64,000 nt of DNA from CALZFJ01 sp964459845 (GTDB taxonomy: Bacteria; Bacteroidota; Bacteroidia; Bacteroidales; Muribaculaceae): contig CAYWOC010000002.1 in assembly GCA_964459845.1 (NCBI GenBank), positions 62,001-126,000 of the forward strand. Direction: 5' to 3'. How positions within the stretch are numbered: position 1 is the stretch's first letter; every line of letters begins with the position of its first letter. The notes under the pieces were generated by a model. It was not told where the DNA came from, ran no database searches, and worked only from the letters and a program-made list of their open reading frames with translations. This document shows, piece by piece, positions 36,272-44,528 of this stretch. The translations under genes and the position numbers were made by a program.

Positions 36272-37189
36272 TTATTCCACAAACATGCTTTTAACCTCGT
36301 CGAGGTTCATATTCTTGTTCACTATCTTGTGATCCTTGTCGAGCAGATAGAAACTTGGCGAGAACCTGATGTCATATATGTCATCGACATCCTCACTTGC
36401 TCCAATAATCCATTTGTCGGAATATGTCGCTGCGCCATTAGCCCACTCTTTTGAATAGCTTTCGGGGGTCACGCTCAGCACTGCAAGCCTGCCTTCGTCT
36501 ATCTGCTTGTTTATAATCACATCGGTGGTTAGCCGCAACCTTGCTATTGAGCAGTCGTCGCAGTCTGGATTATTGAAGAAAACCAGAATCCACCTGTCGG
36601 TTATCTCAGAAAGTTTCATCTTCGATTTGTCGGGCTTGACAAATGTGAAATCGGCAGCCACAGCTCCTTGTTGGCTGTTCTCTATCTTCTTTATCTGCGA
36701 CTTATACCGCTCTTTGTATTCGTTCTTGACTTTTTTCGACTCCACAAAGAATTTTGCGAAAGGCAAATATGCCTCGTCGCTCCAATACTCCGCTCCCGGC
36801 GCATACAAGGCTTTCTCGGCAATCTCCATTATCATGATATAATTTGGCGTATTTGACTGCGCCTTGTTCATGAAATTTTTTATCGACGAAAACACAATGT
36901 TGCGGTGTGCATATTTGAAGAATGTGATGTAGTCACGGAATGCGCCATCAAAACCGATTGAATCATTTATAGGCTTCGAAAGGTTGTAATTGTCCCAAAA
37001 TTTCGACACGATATAGTTCGTGCGCCCTTCAAGTGTGCTTATTGTATCGGGTGCGACGGGATATTTAAACATCGTTTTGGGGGCTTGTGGCTGCTCAGCG
37101 GGTTCTTGTCCATACACCATTGCAAAAGGTATTATCGACATCGCTCCGACGGTCGCAGCTAAGACCATTTTTCTTAATTTATCAAACAT
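36272..37189 (-). CDS. Secreted thioredoxin-fold protein (DUF5106/TlpA-like)
   Basis: 305 residues from the ATG at 37189; a TTG three codons earlier is less likely. A signal peptide (MVLAATVGAMSIIPFAMVYG) is followed by a helical domain to about 170 (DUF5106-like) and a thioredoxin-like domain in which the redox-site position reads FNNPDCDDCSIARL near 215, a CDDC motif in place of CxxC classics such as CPPC. The cis-proline strand RFSPSFYLLDKD follows. It is periplasmic and probably a disulfide reductase or thiol-linked protein. It is the last minus-strand gene before the accessory island; its 5' flank carries the left boundary repeat. Confidence 0.78.
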   Translation of the reverse strand: MFDKLRKMVLAATVGAMSIIPFAMVYGQEPAEQPQAPKTMFKYPVAPDTISTLEGRTNYIVSKFWDNYNLSKPINDSIGFDGAFRDYITFFKYAHRNIVFSSIKNFMNKAQSNTPNYIMIMEIAEKALYAPGAEYWSDEAYLPFAKFFVESKKVKNEYKERYKSQIKKIENSQQGAVAADFTFVKPDKSKMKLSEITDRWILVFFNNPDCDDCSIARLRLTTDVIINKQIDEGRLAVLSVTPESYSKEWANGAATYSDKWIIGASEDVDDIYDIRFSPSFYLLDKDHKIVNKNMNLDEVKSMFVE

Positions 37190-37238
37190 TGTTGTCAATA
37201 TATTTCCTTATTAAATTCAATAATTGAGTAAAATTAAC

Positions 37239-37299
37239 TTTTTCTGTTCAATGCTCAAAATTTATGCGGCAAAATGTGCCGTTTTACAACATTTTTTCA
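37239..37299 (+). repeat. Left copy of the 61-bp island-bounding direct repeat
   Basis: It matches 45207-45267 at 57 of 61 positions; the differences are T/C at 37247, G/A at 37253, G/A at 37268 and C/A at 37270. The long shared blocks are CTCAAAATTTATGC and the segment AAAATGTGCCGTTTTACAAC continuing to ATTTTTTCA. In this copy CGGCA (37267-37271) and TGCCG (37277-37281) form a small hairpin followed by TTTT; two of the substitutions destroy that hairpin in the right copy. Confidence 0.9.
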
Positions 37300-37361
37300 C
37301 CAATCGCATAATAAACTACATTTAAATTATTAAAAAGAATGGTATTTTGAAATATAAATGT

Positions 37362-37369
37362 TATATTTG
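37362..37369 (+). promoter_or_regulatory. -7 box in front of the structured RNA
   Basis: TATATTTG matches TAnnTTTG and is followed five bases later by the first hairpin. No TTTG occurs at the usual -33 distance; one at 37346-37349 is only 12 bases away, so an activator may be needed. Confidence 0.5.
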
Positions 37370-37373
37370 CAAC

Positions 37374-37698
37374 GTCTGAACCAATACCGAAAGCCCCGAT
37401 GGGCAGAGGTTGGGCAGACATATATACATATAAGGCGTAACTGTACGCTTTGGTTTTGACGCCATAAGAACTTCGCAACTTCAAACTGATTGTCAAAAAC
37501 AAAGCAATGGGAACGCCTCATGAGGTGTATTGTATACAACCCTCATTGACCCCGGACGATTCTGTCGTTTGTTGTCAAGAGAGTTTTTATATACTTACAC
37601 TGGCGTGGGGCTTTCGGCGTTGCTCGTTTCGACAATCCGGGCAATGCGAAGGCCTTTATGGCGTGGAACGAGTGACAGGATAGACTCCACGTCTTTTT
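37374..37698 (+). ncRNA. Candidate structured RNA upstream of the Hsp70-like operon
   Basis: About 325 bases without a plausible open frame but dense in pairing. Hairpin A is 37374-37419 (GTCTG/CAGAC, AACC/GGTT, GCCC/GGGC). Hairpin B has GGCGT 37434-37438 with ACGCC 37513-37517 enclosing a 13-position stem, 37448-37460 with 37492-37504 (one mismatch). A CCTCATGAGG palindrome is at 37516-37525. Hairpin D is TTGAC/GTCAA at 37546-37578. A final domain closes by GGCGTGGGG 37602-37610 with CTCCACGTC 37685-37693, followed by TTTTT, around a long hairpin 37609-37654. It could be a separate small RNA, a leader controlling the operon that starts at 37765, or a divergent 6S-type RNA. No known family was recognised. 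Confidence 0.55.
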
Positions 37699-37764
37699 GT
37701 ATGTATTAGCGAATATATTTCGTCAACAAAGGAGTCGGTTGGCTAATTTGTTAACGGAAATAGT

Positions 37765-39294
37765 ATGAATATACTACAAAACAACCCATATCGCATTCTC
37801 GGGGTCTATTCAAACTCCCCGACAAGAGAAAGATTGGCTAATCACAATCGTATGAAAGCATTTTTAAAGGTTGGGAAGCCTATTTCTTTTCCTTTAGACT
37901 TGCCTCAATTCCTTTCTGCAATCAACCGTACCGAAGCTACAGTTGCCGATGCAGATGCCAAGCTCACTTTGCCTAAAGACCAGATGTTGTATTCTCAATT
38001 TTGGTTTGTGAAAATGACTCCATTGGATGATGTCGCTTTCAATCATCTCCTCTCTGGCGAAATAAACAAAGCTGAAGAAATATGGAAGAAAAGAGAGTCC
38101 ACATCGTCTTTGCAAAATCTTATTGTCTGTTCTCTGATGCGCAATGATTATGCCTGTACCATATCTTATGCTGAAACGCTGTACGGAAACGCACAATATT
38201 TGGGACAATTGGTGACTGCGGCAACAGGAACTGGTGGAAATCTCGATGCAGCAAATCTAGCATACTCTTTTCTTGATATTCTATGTGAAGAAATTGGTGC
38301 CGCCAATTTGCTTTCATTTGTTACATACGCTTCATGGAAAAATCATATAGGAGAAAAGACCGTAAAGCCACTCATTGACAGTATTTCTGATGCCATTGAT
38401 GTTGCCAAGAAATCAAAAGGCAAAGGTCCGAATGCAAGATTGAATGCAGGAGAGAAATTAAAGAAAGACACAAGAAATGCAATCTTGCAATTAAAGAAAT
38501 TTCTCTCACCAACAGACTTGCAGTATCAAATGATTGCCGACAAATTGGGACTTGAAATTCTCCAATGTGGCATTGACTATTATAACGATTCAGACGAAGC
38601 TGATGCTGCTCTTAAAGCCATGAACTTGCAGAAATACGCCAAAAGCATTGTGGTTGGGCAAATGGCTAAAGACAGATGTAAGGAGAATGTAGATATTCTT
38701 CATAAAATCATTGACAATCTCCCTCCATCAGAAGTCTTTGCAGAAGATCGAACTATTCGTAAAGAATTACACAGATATTGCTCTTTGCCTGATAAAATTT
38801 GTCATGCGATTGATTTACTGAACAATACCAAACCTCATTTGCAAGTTATAAAGAACAAACTTGGAGGGGATAATGAATATTACCTAAAAATTTCAACATT
38901 AGTTGTTAGTAATGCATTGAGTTATGTTATTGAAGAAGTAAATCAAGCACAGAATTACATTAAAGTTTTGAGTAATAAAGGCATCGACGCACGAACATTA
39001 GCCATAATGGAGCAACTCGGTGACTCGACATTTGGAAAACTAACGGAACTAAAATCCAATCTTATAAATGTTGCGAATGAAGCATGGAAAGCGACAAAAA
39101 TGATGGATTCTTTTGATAAAGATGCCGAGTTCAAAAGTAGATATGAAAAAAATCGCAATACCTTAAAGGGCATATGTGAGTCATTGGGAATATCTACATC
39201 GACGATAATTCCTACGACTGGCGACATCAATTGGGGAGGCCTTGTCGCGATAATTATCGTAGTGATAATTCTAATATGTTGTATTTGTAATTGA
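37765..39294 (+). CDS. J-domain-like, tail-anchored Hsp70 co-chaperone candidate
   Basis: 509 residues. The N terminus MNILQNNPYRILGVYSNSPT resembles helix I and the following turn of a J domain (xPYxxLGVxxxAx), and the next 60 residues (LANHNRMKAFLKVGKP, FPLDLPQFLSAINRTEATV, LYSQFWFV) match the pattern of degenerate J-like proteins; there is no HPD tripeptide. The middle is a long helical region. The last 22 residues (NWGGLVAIIIVVIILICCIC) form a C-terminal membrane anchor, leaving the rest in the cytoplasm. The gene opens the island operon and overlaps or abuts the GrpE-like gene. The co-chaperone role is inferred from fold resemblance and from the Hsp70 gene two positions downstream. Confidence 0.7.
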   Translation: MNILQNNPYRILGVYSNSPTRERLANHNRMKAFLKVGKPISFPLDLPQFLSAINRTEATVADADAKLTLPKDQMLYSQFWFVKMTPLDDVAFNHLLSGEINKAEEIWKKRESTSSLQNLIVCSLMRNDYACTISYAETLYGNAQYLGQLVTAATGTGGNLDAANLAYSFLDILCEEIGAANLLSFVTYASWKNHIGEKTVKPLIDSISDAIDVAKKSKGKGPNARLNAGEKLKKDTRNAILQLKKFLSPTDLQYQMIADKLGLEILQCGIDYYNDSDEADAALKAMNLQKYAKSIVVGQMAKDRCKENVDILHKIIDNLPPSEVFAEDRTIRKELHRYCSLPDKICHAIDLLNNTKPHLQVIKNKLGGDNEYYLKISTLVVSNALSYVIEEVNQAQNYIKVLSNKGIDARTLAIMEQLGDSTFGKLTELKSNLINVANEAWKATKMMDSFDKDAEFKSRYEKNRNTLKGICESLGISTSTIIPTTGDINWGGLVAIIIVVIILICCICN

Positions 39295-39302
39295 TTTTTG
39301 TT

Positions 39303-40226
39303 GTGAAAAAGATATTTGTTATATTATTGGCAATATACATTTGTCAACCAACAAATGCGAAGCCTGGGTCTGACAATGACAACATAAAGGCTTTAGAGGG
39401 AAAATACATTGTCCTGCAGAATATGCAAGTTCGTAATGGTTATGAGTTGCGCAAGTTAACTGAAAAACAACAAGAAAACGAAAGGAAACTTAAAGCACTT
39501 AAAAGTGACAATGAAAGGCAGAGCTATATTATTGACAGTTTACGCAATATTTGCAAGCAATTAATCGAGACTCAAACTGTCGATCGCAAAAATACGGACA
39601 GAACAATAGCCAAAACCAATCACAAAGTGCAGACAAATCAAGAAACATTACAGAGTCGTATGCTTTGGATAGTCTCAATGGTTTTGTCCTTGTTACTTGC
39701 TATAGTTATTCTGGCATATCGGTTGGCAAAGCGCATAAAATCTGGTAATATTTCTATTGATGAAGTGCGCAAGGCACAAGAGGCTCTGCAGTCCGCGCAG
39801 ACAAAAATGCAAGAAGAGTCGGTTAAACTTGACGACAAACTTTTGGAGTTGTTTAACAAACAACTGACAGATACTCAAAAGATTATTGGCACTGACACCC
39901 CCGACCATTCTCTTGCATTAAAAGTAGCGGATGAGATTGTACGCATAGAGTTGAACATGTCACGAATGGACTCGTCTATAAAAGGCTACAAGCAATTGAC
40001 CAAGGCGGTAGAGCGTATCAAGGACAACTTCAAGGCAAACGGCTATGAGATAGTCGATATGCTTGGAAAACCCTATAATGAGGGTATGAAAGTTACTGCC
40101 AACTTTGTGGTTGACGAAGATTTGGAAGAAGGAAAGCAAATCATTACAGGTATTACGAAGCCTCAAATCAATTATAATGGGCAGATGATACAGGCAGCCC
40201 AAATAACAGTAAGTCAAAACATCTAA
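39303..40226 (+). CDS. Membrane-anchored GrpE-like nucleotide exchange factor candidate
   Basis: 307 residues from a GTG at 39303 (MKKIFVILLAIYICQPTNA, a good signal peptide); a TTG at 39291 overlapping the previous stop is possible. Residues about 30-100 are predicted coiled coil, and a transmembrane helix follows near 121-139 (MLWIVSMVLSLLLAIVILAY). A second coiled coil comes next, and the last 70 residues resemble the GrpE beta-wing domain: a helix ending IKDNFKANGYEIVDMLGKPY, then EGMKVTANFVVDEDLEEGKQIITGI and a terminal NGQMIQAAQITVSQ strand, comparable to GrpE's G-x-P-F-D-P...GY...R-x-A-x-V-x-V. The exchange domain would be cytoplasmic, next to Hsp70, and the first coiled coil periplasmic. 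The Hsp70 gene starts 11 bases later. Confidence 0.65.
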   Translation: MKKIFVILLAIYICQPTNAKPGSDNDNIKALEGKYIVLQNMQVRNGYELRKLTEKQQENERKLKALKSDNERQSYIIDSLRNICKQLIETQTVDRKNTDRTIAKTNHKVQTNQETLQSRMLWIVSMVLSLLLAIVILAYRLAKRIKSGNISIDEVRKAQEALQSAQTKMQEESVKLDDKLLELFNKQLTDTQKIIGTDTPDHSLALKVADEIVRIELNMSRMDSSIKGYKQLTKAVERIKDNFKANGYEIVDMLGKPYNEGMKVTANFVVDEDLEEGKQIITGITKPQINYNGQMIQAAQITVSQNI

Positions 40227-40237
40227 AAAATATCATT

Positions 40238-42730
40238 ATGGCAAGAAACAAAATAGACTACGGCATTGATCTCGGAACGACAAATTCCGCCATCTGCCGT
40301 ATGGAAAAAGGAGAACCTGTCATTATCAAAACGGATGTACTGAAGGATACTATGCCTTCTTGTATATCTGTAAACAAGAAAGGCTCAATAAAAGCAGGAG
40401 ACAGTGCCTACAACACGATGAAGCAAGATAAACGTCGCGCTACAAAATCGTGGCATAAAGGCGCGTCCAATACATATATTGAATTCAAACGTACAATGGC
40501 AACTGACACCCAATACCAATGTGCCAATTTGAACAAGAACTTCTCGTCAGAGGGATTGTCAGCAGAAGTGCTTAAGACGTTGAAGTCATTCGTGACAGAC
40601 GAGACATTTGGTTCTGTTGTCATCACAGTTCCAGCCAAGTTTACCGTGAATCAAAAGACCGCAACAATAGAAGCTGCTAAAATGGCTGGCTTCAAGCACT
40701 GTGAGTTGCTTCAAGAACCAATTGCCGCTTCTATGGCATACGGTGTTACTGCTGAAGAAAAGAATGGGATATGGATGGTCTTTGATTTCGGTGGCGGCAC
40801 GTTCGATGCTGCTTTGCTGAAAGTGGAAGACGGCATTATGCAGGTGTTCGACACAGAGGGTGACAACTATCTTGGAGGCAAGAACCTTGACTATGCGATT
40901 GTCGACAGCATCATTATTCCCTATCTTCAGGACAATTATGTTGTTGATGGCTATTTGCAGGATGCGGAAAAGAAAGAGGTGCTTCGTGATGCTATGAAGA
41001 CATACGCCGAAGATGCCAAAAACCAGCTCTCGTTTAAAGACCATGAGGACATCATTTCCAACCTGGGCGATCTTGGCGAGGACGAGGATGGCGAAGAGAT
41101 AGAGTTGGATTTGACATTGACACAGGCGCAGATGTTCGATGTGATACGTCCATTCTTCCAGAAAGCTGTTGATATTTGCAAGAATCTCCTACAAAGAAAT
41201 AATCTTGCTGGTTCACAAATCAGTAAGCTCATTCTTGTGGGCGGTCCGACTCACAGTCCTCTCATACGGCAGATGCTTAAAGAGCAAGTCACACCCAATG
41301 TAGACACAAGCATAGACCCAATGACTGCTGTTGCAACTGGAGCTGCGCTGTATGCTTCGACATTGGATGCAGAGATTTCTGACGAGGATATACAAGTAGG
41401 AACAATAAAGCTCGACATCAGTTATAAGTCGACCACAGTTGAAACTACAGAATTTGTACCTATAAGCCTTGCCACAGACTCACCCCTTGACAAAGTGTTT
41501 GTTGAATTTGTAAGAGGAGACAAAGCGTGGGCAAGCGGCAAAGTTGAGATAAATACAAATGGTGATGTGGTAGAACTGAATCTTTTGGAACGTAAAGCCA
41601 ATTCTTTTAACGTTGTCTGTTATGACGACAAAGGCAACAGGCTTCCTTGTTTCCCTAACGAAATCACCATCATTCAAGGGTCGGACGTAGGATCTGCACC
41701 ATTACCATATAATATTGGTATAGCCACATGGAACGAAAACAAAAAACGTGGCGTATTTCGTATGGCAAAAGGATTGGAGAAAAATAAGCCTTTGCCGGCA
41801 ACAGGTGTTATCAACGGCTTGAAAACCTCCAATCAACTTCGCCCAGGACTTTCAAGCGATGTGTTGACCATACCGATTTATCAAGTTGACGATTTTGCTG
41901 AGGCTGAAGGCAAATCGGCCTCACTTTATGAGCATGTCGCAGACGTCGTGATTACTGGCGACGATGTTGATACGCTTATAACCGAAAACGGTCTTGTAGA
42001 TGTCACACTTAAGGTTGACACTTCCGAACAAATGAAGCTTGAAGTGCATTTCCTCGCAACAGACACGACTGTGGAGAAAGTACTCGACACTGGCAAAAAG
42101 CATACGATGCTTGATGCCAATGCGGAGATAAACAAAGGCTTGGCAGAGGCGGAGTCAAGTATTGGCACTTTGTCTGAAAGCGGAATTGACGTAAATGACC
42201 TGAAAGAAGAACTTGCCTCTATTCGTACAGACAATGGTAATACGACAGAAAAGAAAGAGGTTCTTAATCATCTGCGTGAATTACTCAGAAAAATAGAGAA
42301 ACTTGATGATCGTACGGAATGGCAACGTGTAGAAAGAGAACTTAGAGAAGAATTTGACAGATTGGAAAAGGCCCAGAACGACTTGGGTAATGATAAATCT
42401 GCTCAATTGGTAAACCAGATTCGCAATCAGGTGGATAATGTCATACGAGTACAAGACGCTAAACTGGGACGAGAAATTCTTGACCAAATTAGCAGCTTGT
42501 TCATTCACCTAACTTTGGTTTATCAATGTATGGCACTTATTCGTGATTGCCATAACCGTTTTGGTGCAATTAAATGGAAAGACTCGTCACGAGCACGTCA
42601 ACTAATTAATAGAGGATTGGAGGAAATGAACAATCAGCCTTCTGTAGACAAGCTTCATCCAATAGCATGTGGCCTTATTGAACTTATGCCAAATGAAGAA
42701 GCAGCTAATGCTGGCGGATTGTTGAGATAG
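40238..42730 (+). CDS. Hsp70-family (DnaK-like) chaperone, long form
   Basis: 830 residues against about 640 for DnaK. The actin-like ATPase is intact: phosphate-1 GIDLGTTNSAI (9-19), VITVPAKF (128-135), the linker-contact EPIAASMAYG (160-169), phosphate-2 FDFGGGTFD (182-190), and the adenosine motif LVGGPTHSPLIRQML near 340. The hydrophobic DVLLLDVTPLS-type linker of DnaK is replaced (EISDEDIQVGTIKLDISYKS). A beta-rich substrate-binding-like part lies at about 390-600 and a long helical C terminus at 640-830 has no EEVD-like tail. It is therefore a specialised Hsp70, not the housekeeping copy. J-like and GrpE-like genes upstream and an AAA+ gene 15 bases downstream suggest a dedicated machine. 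Confidence 0.93.
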   Translation: MARNKIDYGIDLGTTNSAICRMEKGEPVIIKTDVLKDTMPSCISVNKKGSIKAGDSAYNTMKQDKRRATKSWHKGASNTYIEFKRTMATDTQYQCANLNKNFSSEGLSAEVLKTLKSFVTDETFGSVVITVPAKFTVNQKTATIEAAKMAGFKHCELLQEPIAASMAYGVTAEEKNGIWMVFDFGGGTFDAALLKVEDGIMQVFDTEGDNYLGGKNLDYAIVDSIIIPYLQDNYVVDGYLQDAEKKEVLRDAMKTYAEDAKNQLSFKDHEDIISNLGDLGEDEDGEEIELDLTLTQAQMFDVIRPFFQKAVDICKNLLQRNNLAGSQISKLILVGGPTHSPLIRQMLKEQVTPNVDTSIDPMTAVATGAALYASTLDAEISDEDIQVGTIKLDISYKSTTVETTEFVPISLATDSPLDKVFVEFVRGDKAWASGKVEINTNGDVVELNLLERKANSFNVVCYDDKGNRLPCFPNEITIIQGSDVGSAPLPYNIGIATWNENKKRGVFRMAKGLEKNKPLPATGVINGLKTSNQLRPGLSSDVLTIPIYQVDDFAEAEGKSASLYEHVADVVITGDDVDTLITENGLVDVTLKVDTSEQMKLEVHFLATDTTVEKVLDTGKKHTMLDANAEINKGLAEAESSIGTLSESGIDVNDLKEELASIRTDNGNTTEKKEVLNHLRELLRKIEKLDDRTEWQRVERELREEFDRLEKAQNDLGNDKSAQLVNQIRNQVDNVIRVQDAKLGREILDQISSLFIHLTLVYQCMALIRDCHNRFGAIKWKDSSRARQLINRGLEEMNNQPSVDKLHPIACGLIELMPNEEAANAGGLLR

Positions 42731-42745
42731 AAAAAATAAAATTTT

Positions 42746-44509
42746 ATGCATTTCAAGAAGAACGATAAAATTGACTCATACACAATAATGTTTCCGCATA
42801 AGCAAGGTTCTTATGCGGAAACCTATCGTGTAAAAGACGCAAGTGGAAAAACTCGCTTCCTGAAGCTTGTCAATTTCTCTAAACTCAGTAGAAATCAGAT
42901 TGATGATAATGGACGAGTAATCGAAGTTGAGATTGCCAAGCAACTGCATCATCATAACCTATGCCAATTCGTAGATTCAGGAAACATAATGATGAATGGC
43001 AGTCAATATGCATGGTTTGTAACAGAATTTGTTAGCGGAGAGACTTTGTCGCAAAGAATAATCCGTGAAGGTGAGATTAGCGTATATGATATTAAGACAA
43101 TAGCAAAAGCCGTATTGTCGGCATTGTCGTTCTTGCACTCACAGCCTGTTCCTGTTATTCACAACGAAGTGACGATACAAAATGTTTTCCTCAATCTCGT
43201 TGGTGATTTGAATGACCTGAGACTGATTGACTTTGGGCATGCACGCTACTTGAATCAACCTCCATGTAAGCCTGACTTGGACGAATTGAATCCATTTTAT
43301 CTTGCGCCAGAACGCTTCTCTGGAGTGTGCTCTGTTCAGACAGACTTATATTCAGTCGGAGCAATGATGTATCATCTTCTTTATGGAGAGTTGCCGTGGT
43401 TTATTGATACTTCTCGAATAAACGGGCAAGATGTGGTAGAATGTATTTTGGCAGAGCGAGACAAGGAACTTGATATGCCGAAAAAAGATAAGTATGAACT
43501 TGATGACCAATTGCTGAACACAATCGCCAAGGCGTTAAGCTATGATGCAGAAGACAGGTTTCAGACAGCCGATAAATTTATAAAAGCAATTGATGGAGAG
43601 GTTAAAGTAAGCCGTCAGACAACTAAAAGAAAGGCATTGTCGCAGCAACAACAGAATAAAACAGCAAGCCCGATTCCTGCAAAGAAAAGAGGTGAAGGAT
43701 TTGCCGCCATCGCTGGCATGGAAGAGTTAAAGCAACAAATGCGCGAAGAGATTATCGAACCTCTTCATAACCCAGAAGAATATCATCGCTATGGTGTCAC
43801 CATACCCAACGGAATGTTGTTGTATGGACCTCCAGGTTGTGGCAAGACGTTCTTCGCCAAACATTTTGCAGAGGAAGTTGGCTTTAATTTTATGTGTATT
43901 ACTCCTGCCACTCTAAAGAGCCGCTATGTCAATGCAACACAAGAGAATATTGCCAAGATGTTTAAGGATGCGGAAGAGTACGCACCAACAGTGATATTCA
44001 TTGACGAAATGAATGAACTCGTTCCCAATCGTGATTGTGGTAATGTGCATGAAATGTCGAGGAGTGCAGTAAACGAGATGTTGGCGCAGATGGATAGAAC
44101 TGGCGAAAAGGGCGTTTTCATTGTTGGGGCAACCAACTATCCAAATATGATTGACCCTGCAATCATGCGTGCAGGACGTTTGGATAAGAAATACTATGTA
44201 GGTGTGCCAGATACCGAAGCACGAAAAGCCCTGTTCCAGTTGTATTTGGAGAAGCGGCCATACGATTTCGGCTTAGACTATCAGCTATTGGCGGATATGA
44301 CAAAAAATTATGTTTCCGCAGACATACAGCTAATCGTCAATGATGCTTCACGCTCTGCATTACGCAAGCATAGCAAGATAACAATGGAGATTCTGAAATC
44401 TGCCATTTCAAATGTTCGTCCTTCGCTTAATGATAATGAACTGCGCAAATATGAGCGTATTCGAGCGATGATGAATGGAGAGGAAATTAAGACCTCGTAT
44501 AGGTTTTAA
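42746..44509 (+). CDS. Protein kinase-like domain fused to a Cdc48/FtsH-type AAA+ ATPase
   Basis: 587 residues. The N-terminal Ser/Thr kinase fold covers about 8-285: Lys40 in RFLKLVNF, the alpha-C glutamate near 60-62, HNEVTIQN at 139-146 in place of HRDxxxxN, IDFGHARY at 161-168, LAPERF and TDLYSVG near 187-205. The general-base Asp is replaced by Glu, so catalysis is doubtful while ATP-binding residues remain. A basic Gln-rich linker leads to an AAA+ domain at about 318-560: Walker A GPPGCGKT (361-368), Walker B VIFIDE (416-421), sensor 1 GATN (461-464), arginine-finger segment IMRAGRLDKK near 473-482. AAA domains of this class unfold proteins or remodel complexes. Hsp70 lies upstream, TerB-like downstream. 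Confidence 0.9.
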   Translation: MHFKKNDKIDSYTIMFPHKQGSYAETYRVKDASGKTRFLKLVNFSKLSRNQIDDNGRVIEVEIAKQLHHHNLCQFVDSGNIMMNGSQYAWFVTEFVSGETLSQRIIREGEISVYDIKTIAKAVLSALSFLHSQPVPVIHNEVTIQNVFLNLVGDLNDLRLIDFGHARYLNQPPCKPDLDELNPFYLAPERFSGVCSVQTDLYSVGAMMYHLLYGELPWFIDTSRINGQDVVECILAERDKELDMPKKDKYELDDQLLNTIAKALSYDAEDRFQTADKFIKAIDGEVKVSRQTTKRKALSQQQQNKTASPIPAKKRGEGFAAIAGMEELKQQMREEIIEPLHNPEEYHRYGVTIPNGMLLYGPPGCGKTFFAKHFAEEVGFNFMCITPATLKSRYVNATQENIAKMFKDAEEYAPTVIFIDEMNELVPNRDCGNVHEMSRSAVNEMLAQMDRTGEKGVFIVGATNYPNMIDPAIMRAGRLDKKYYVGVPDTEARKALFQLYLEKRPYDFGLDYQLLADMTKNYVSADIQLIVNDASRSALRKHSKITMEILKSAISNVRPSLNDNELRKYERIRAMMNGEEIKTSYRF

Positions 44510-44528
44510 CGTTTAAATAGTTGTAATT

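Noticed and set aside
37284..37539. Short minus-strand frames over the structured RNA region
   Set aside because: They overlap the inverted repeats and the -7 box, with no protein features.
40238..42730. Hsp70 gene as the housekeeping dnaK
   Set aside because: It is about 190 residues longer than DnaK, lacks the conserved hydrophobic linker and C-terminal motif, and lies in an accessory operon.
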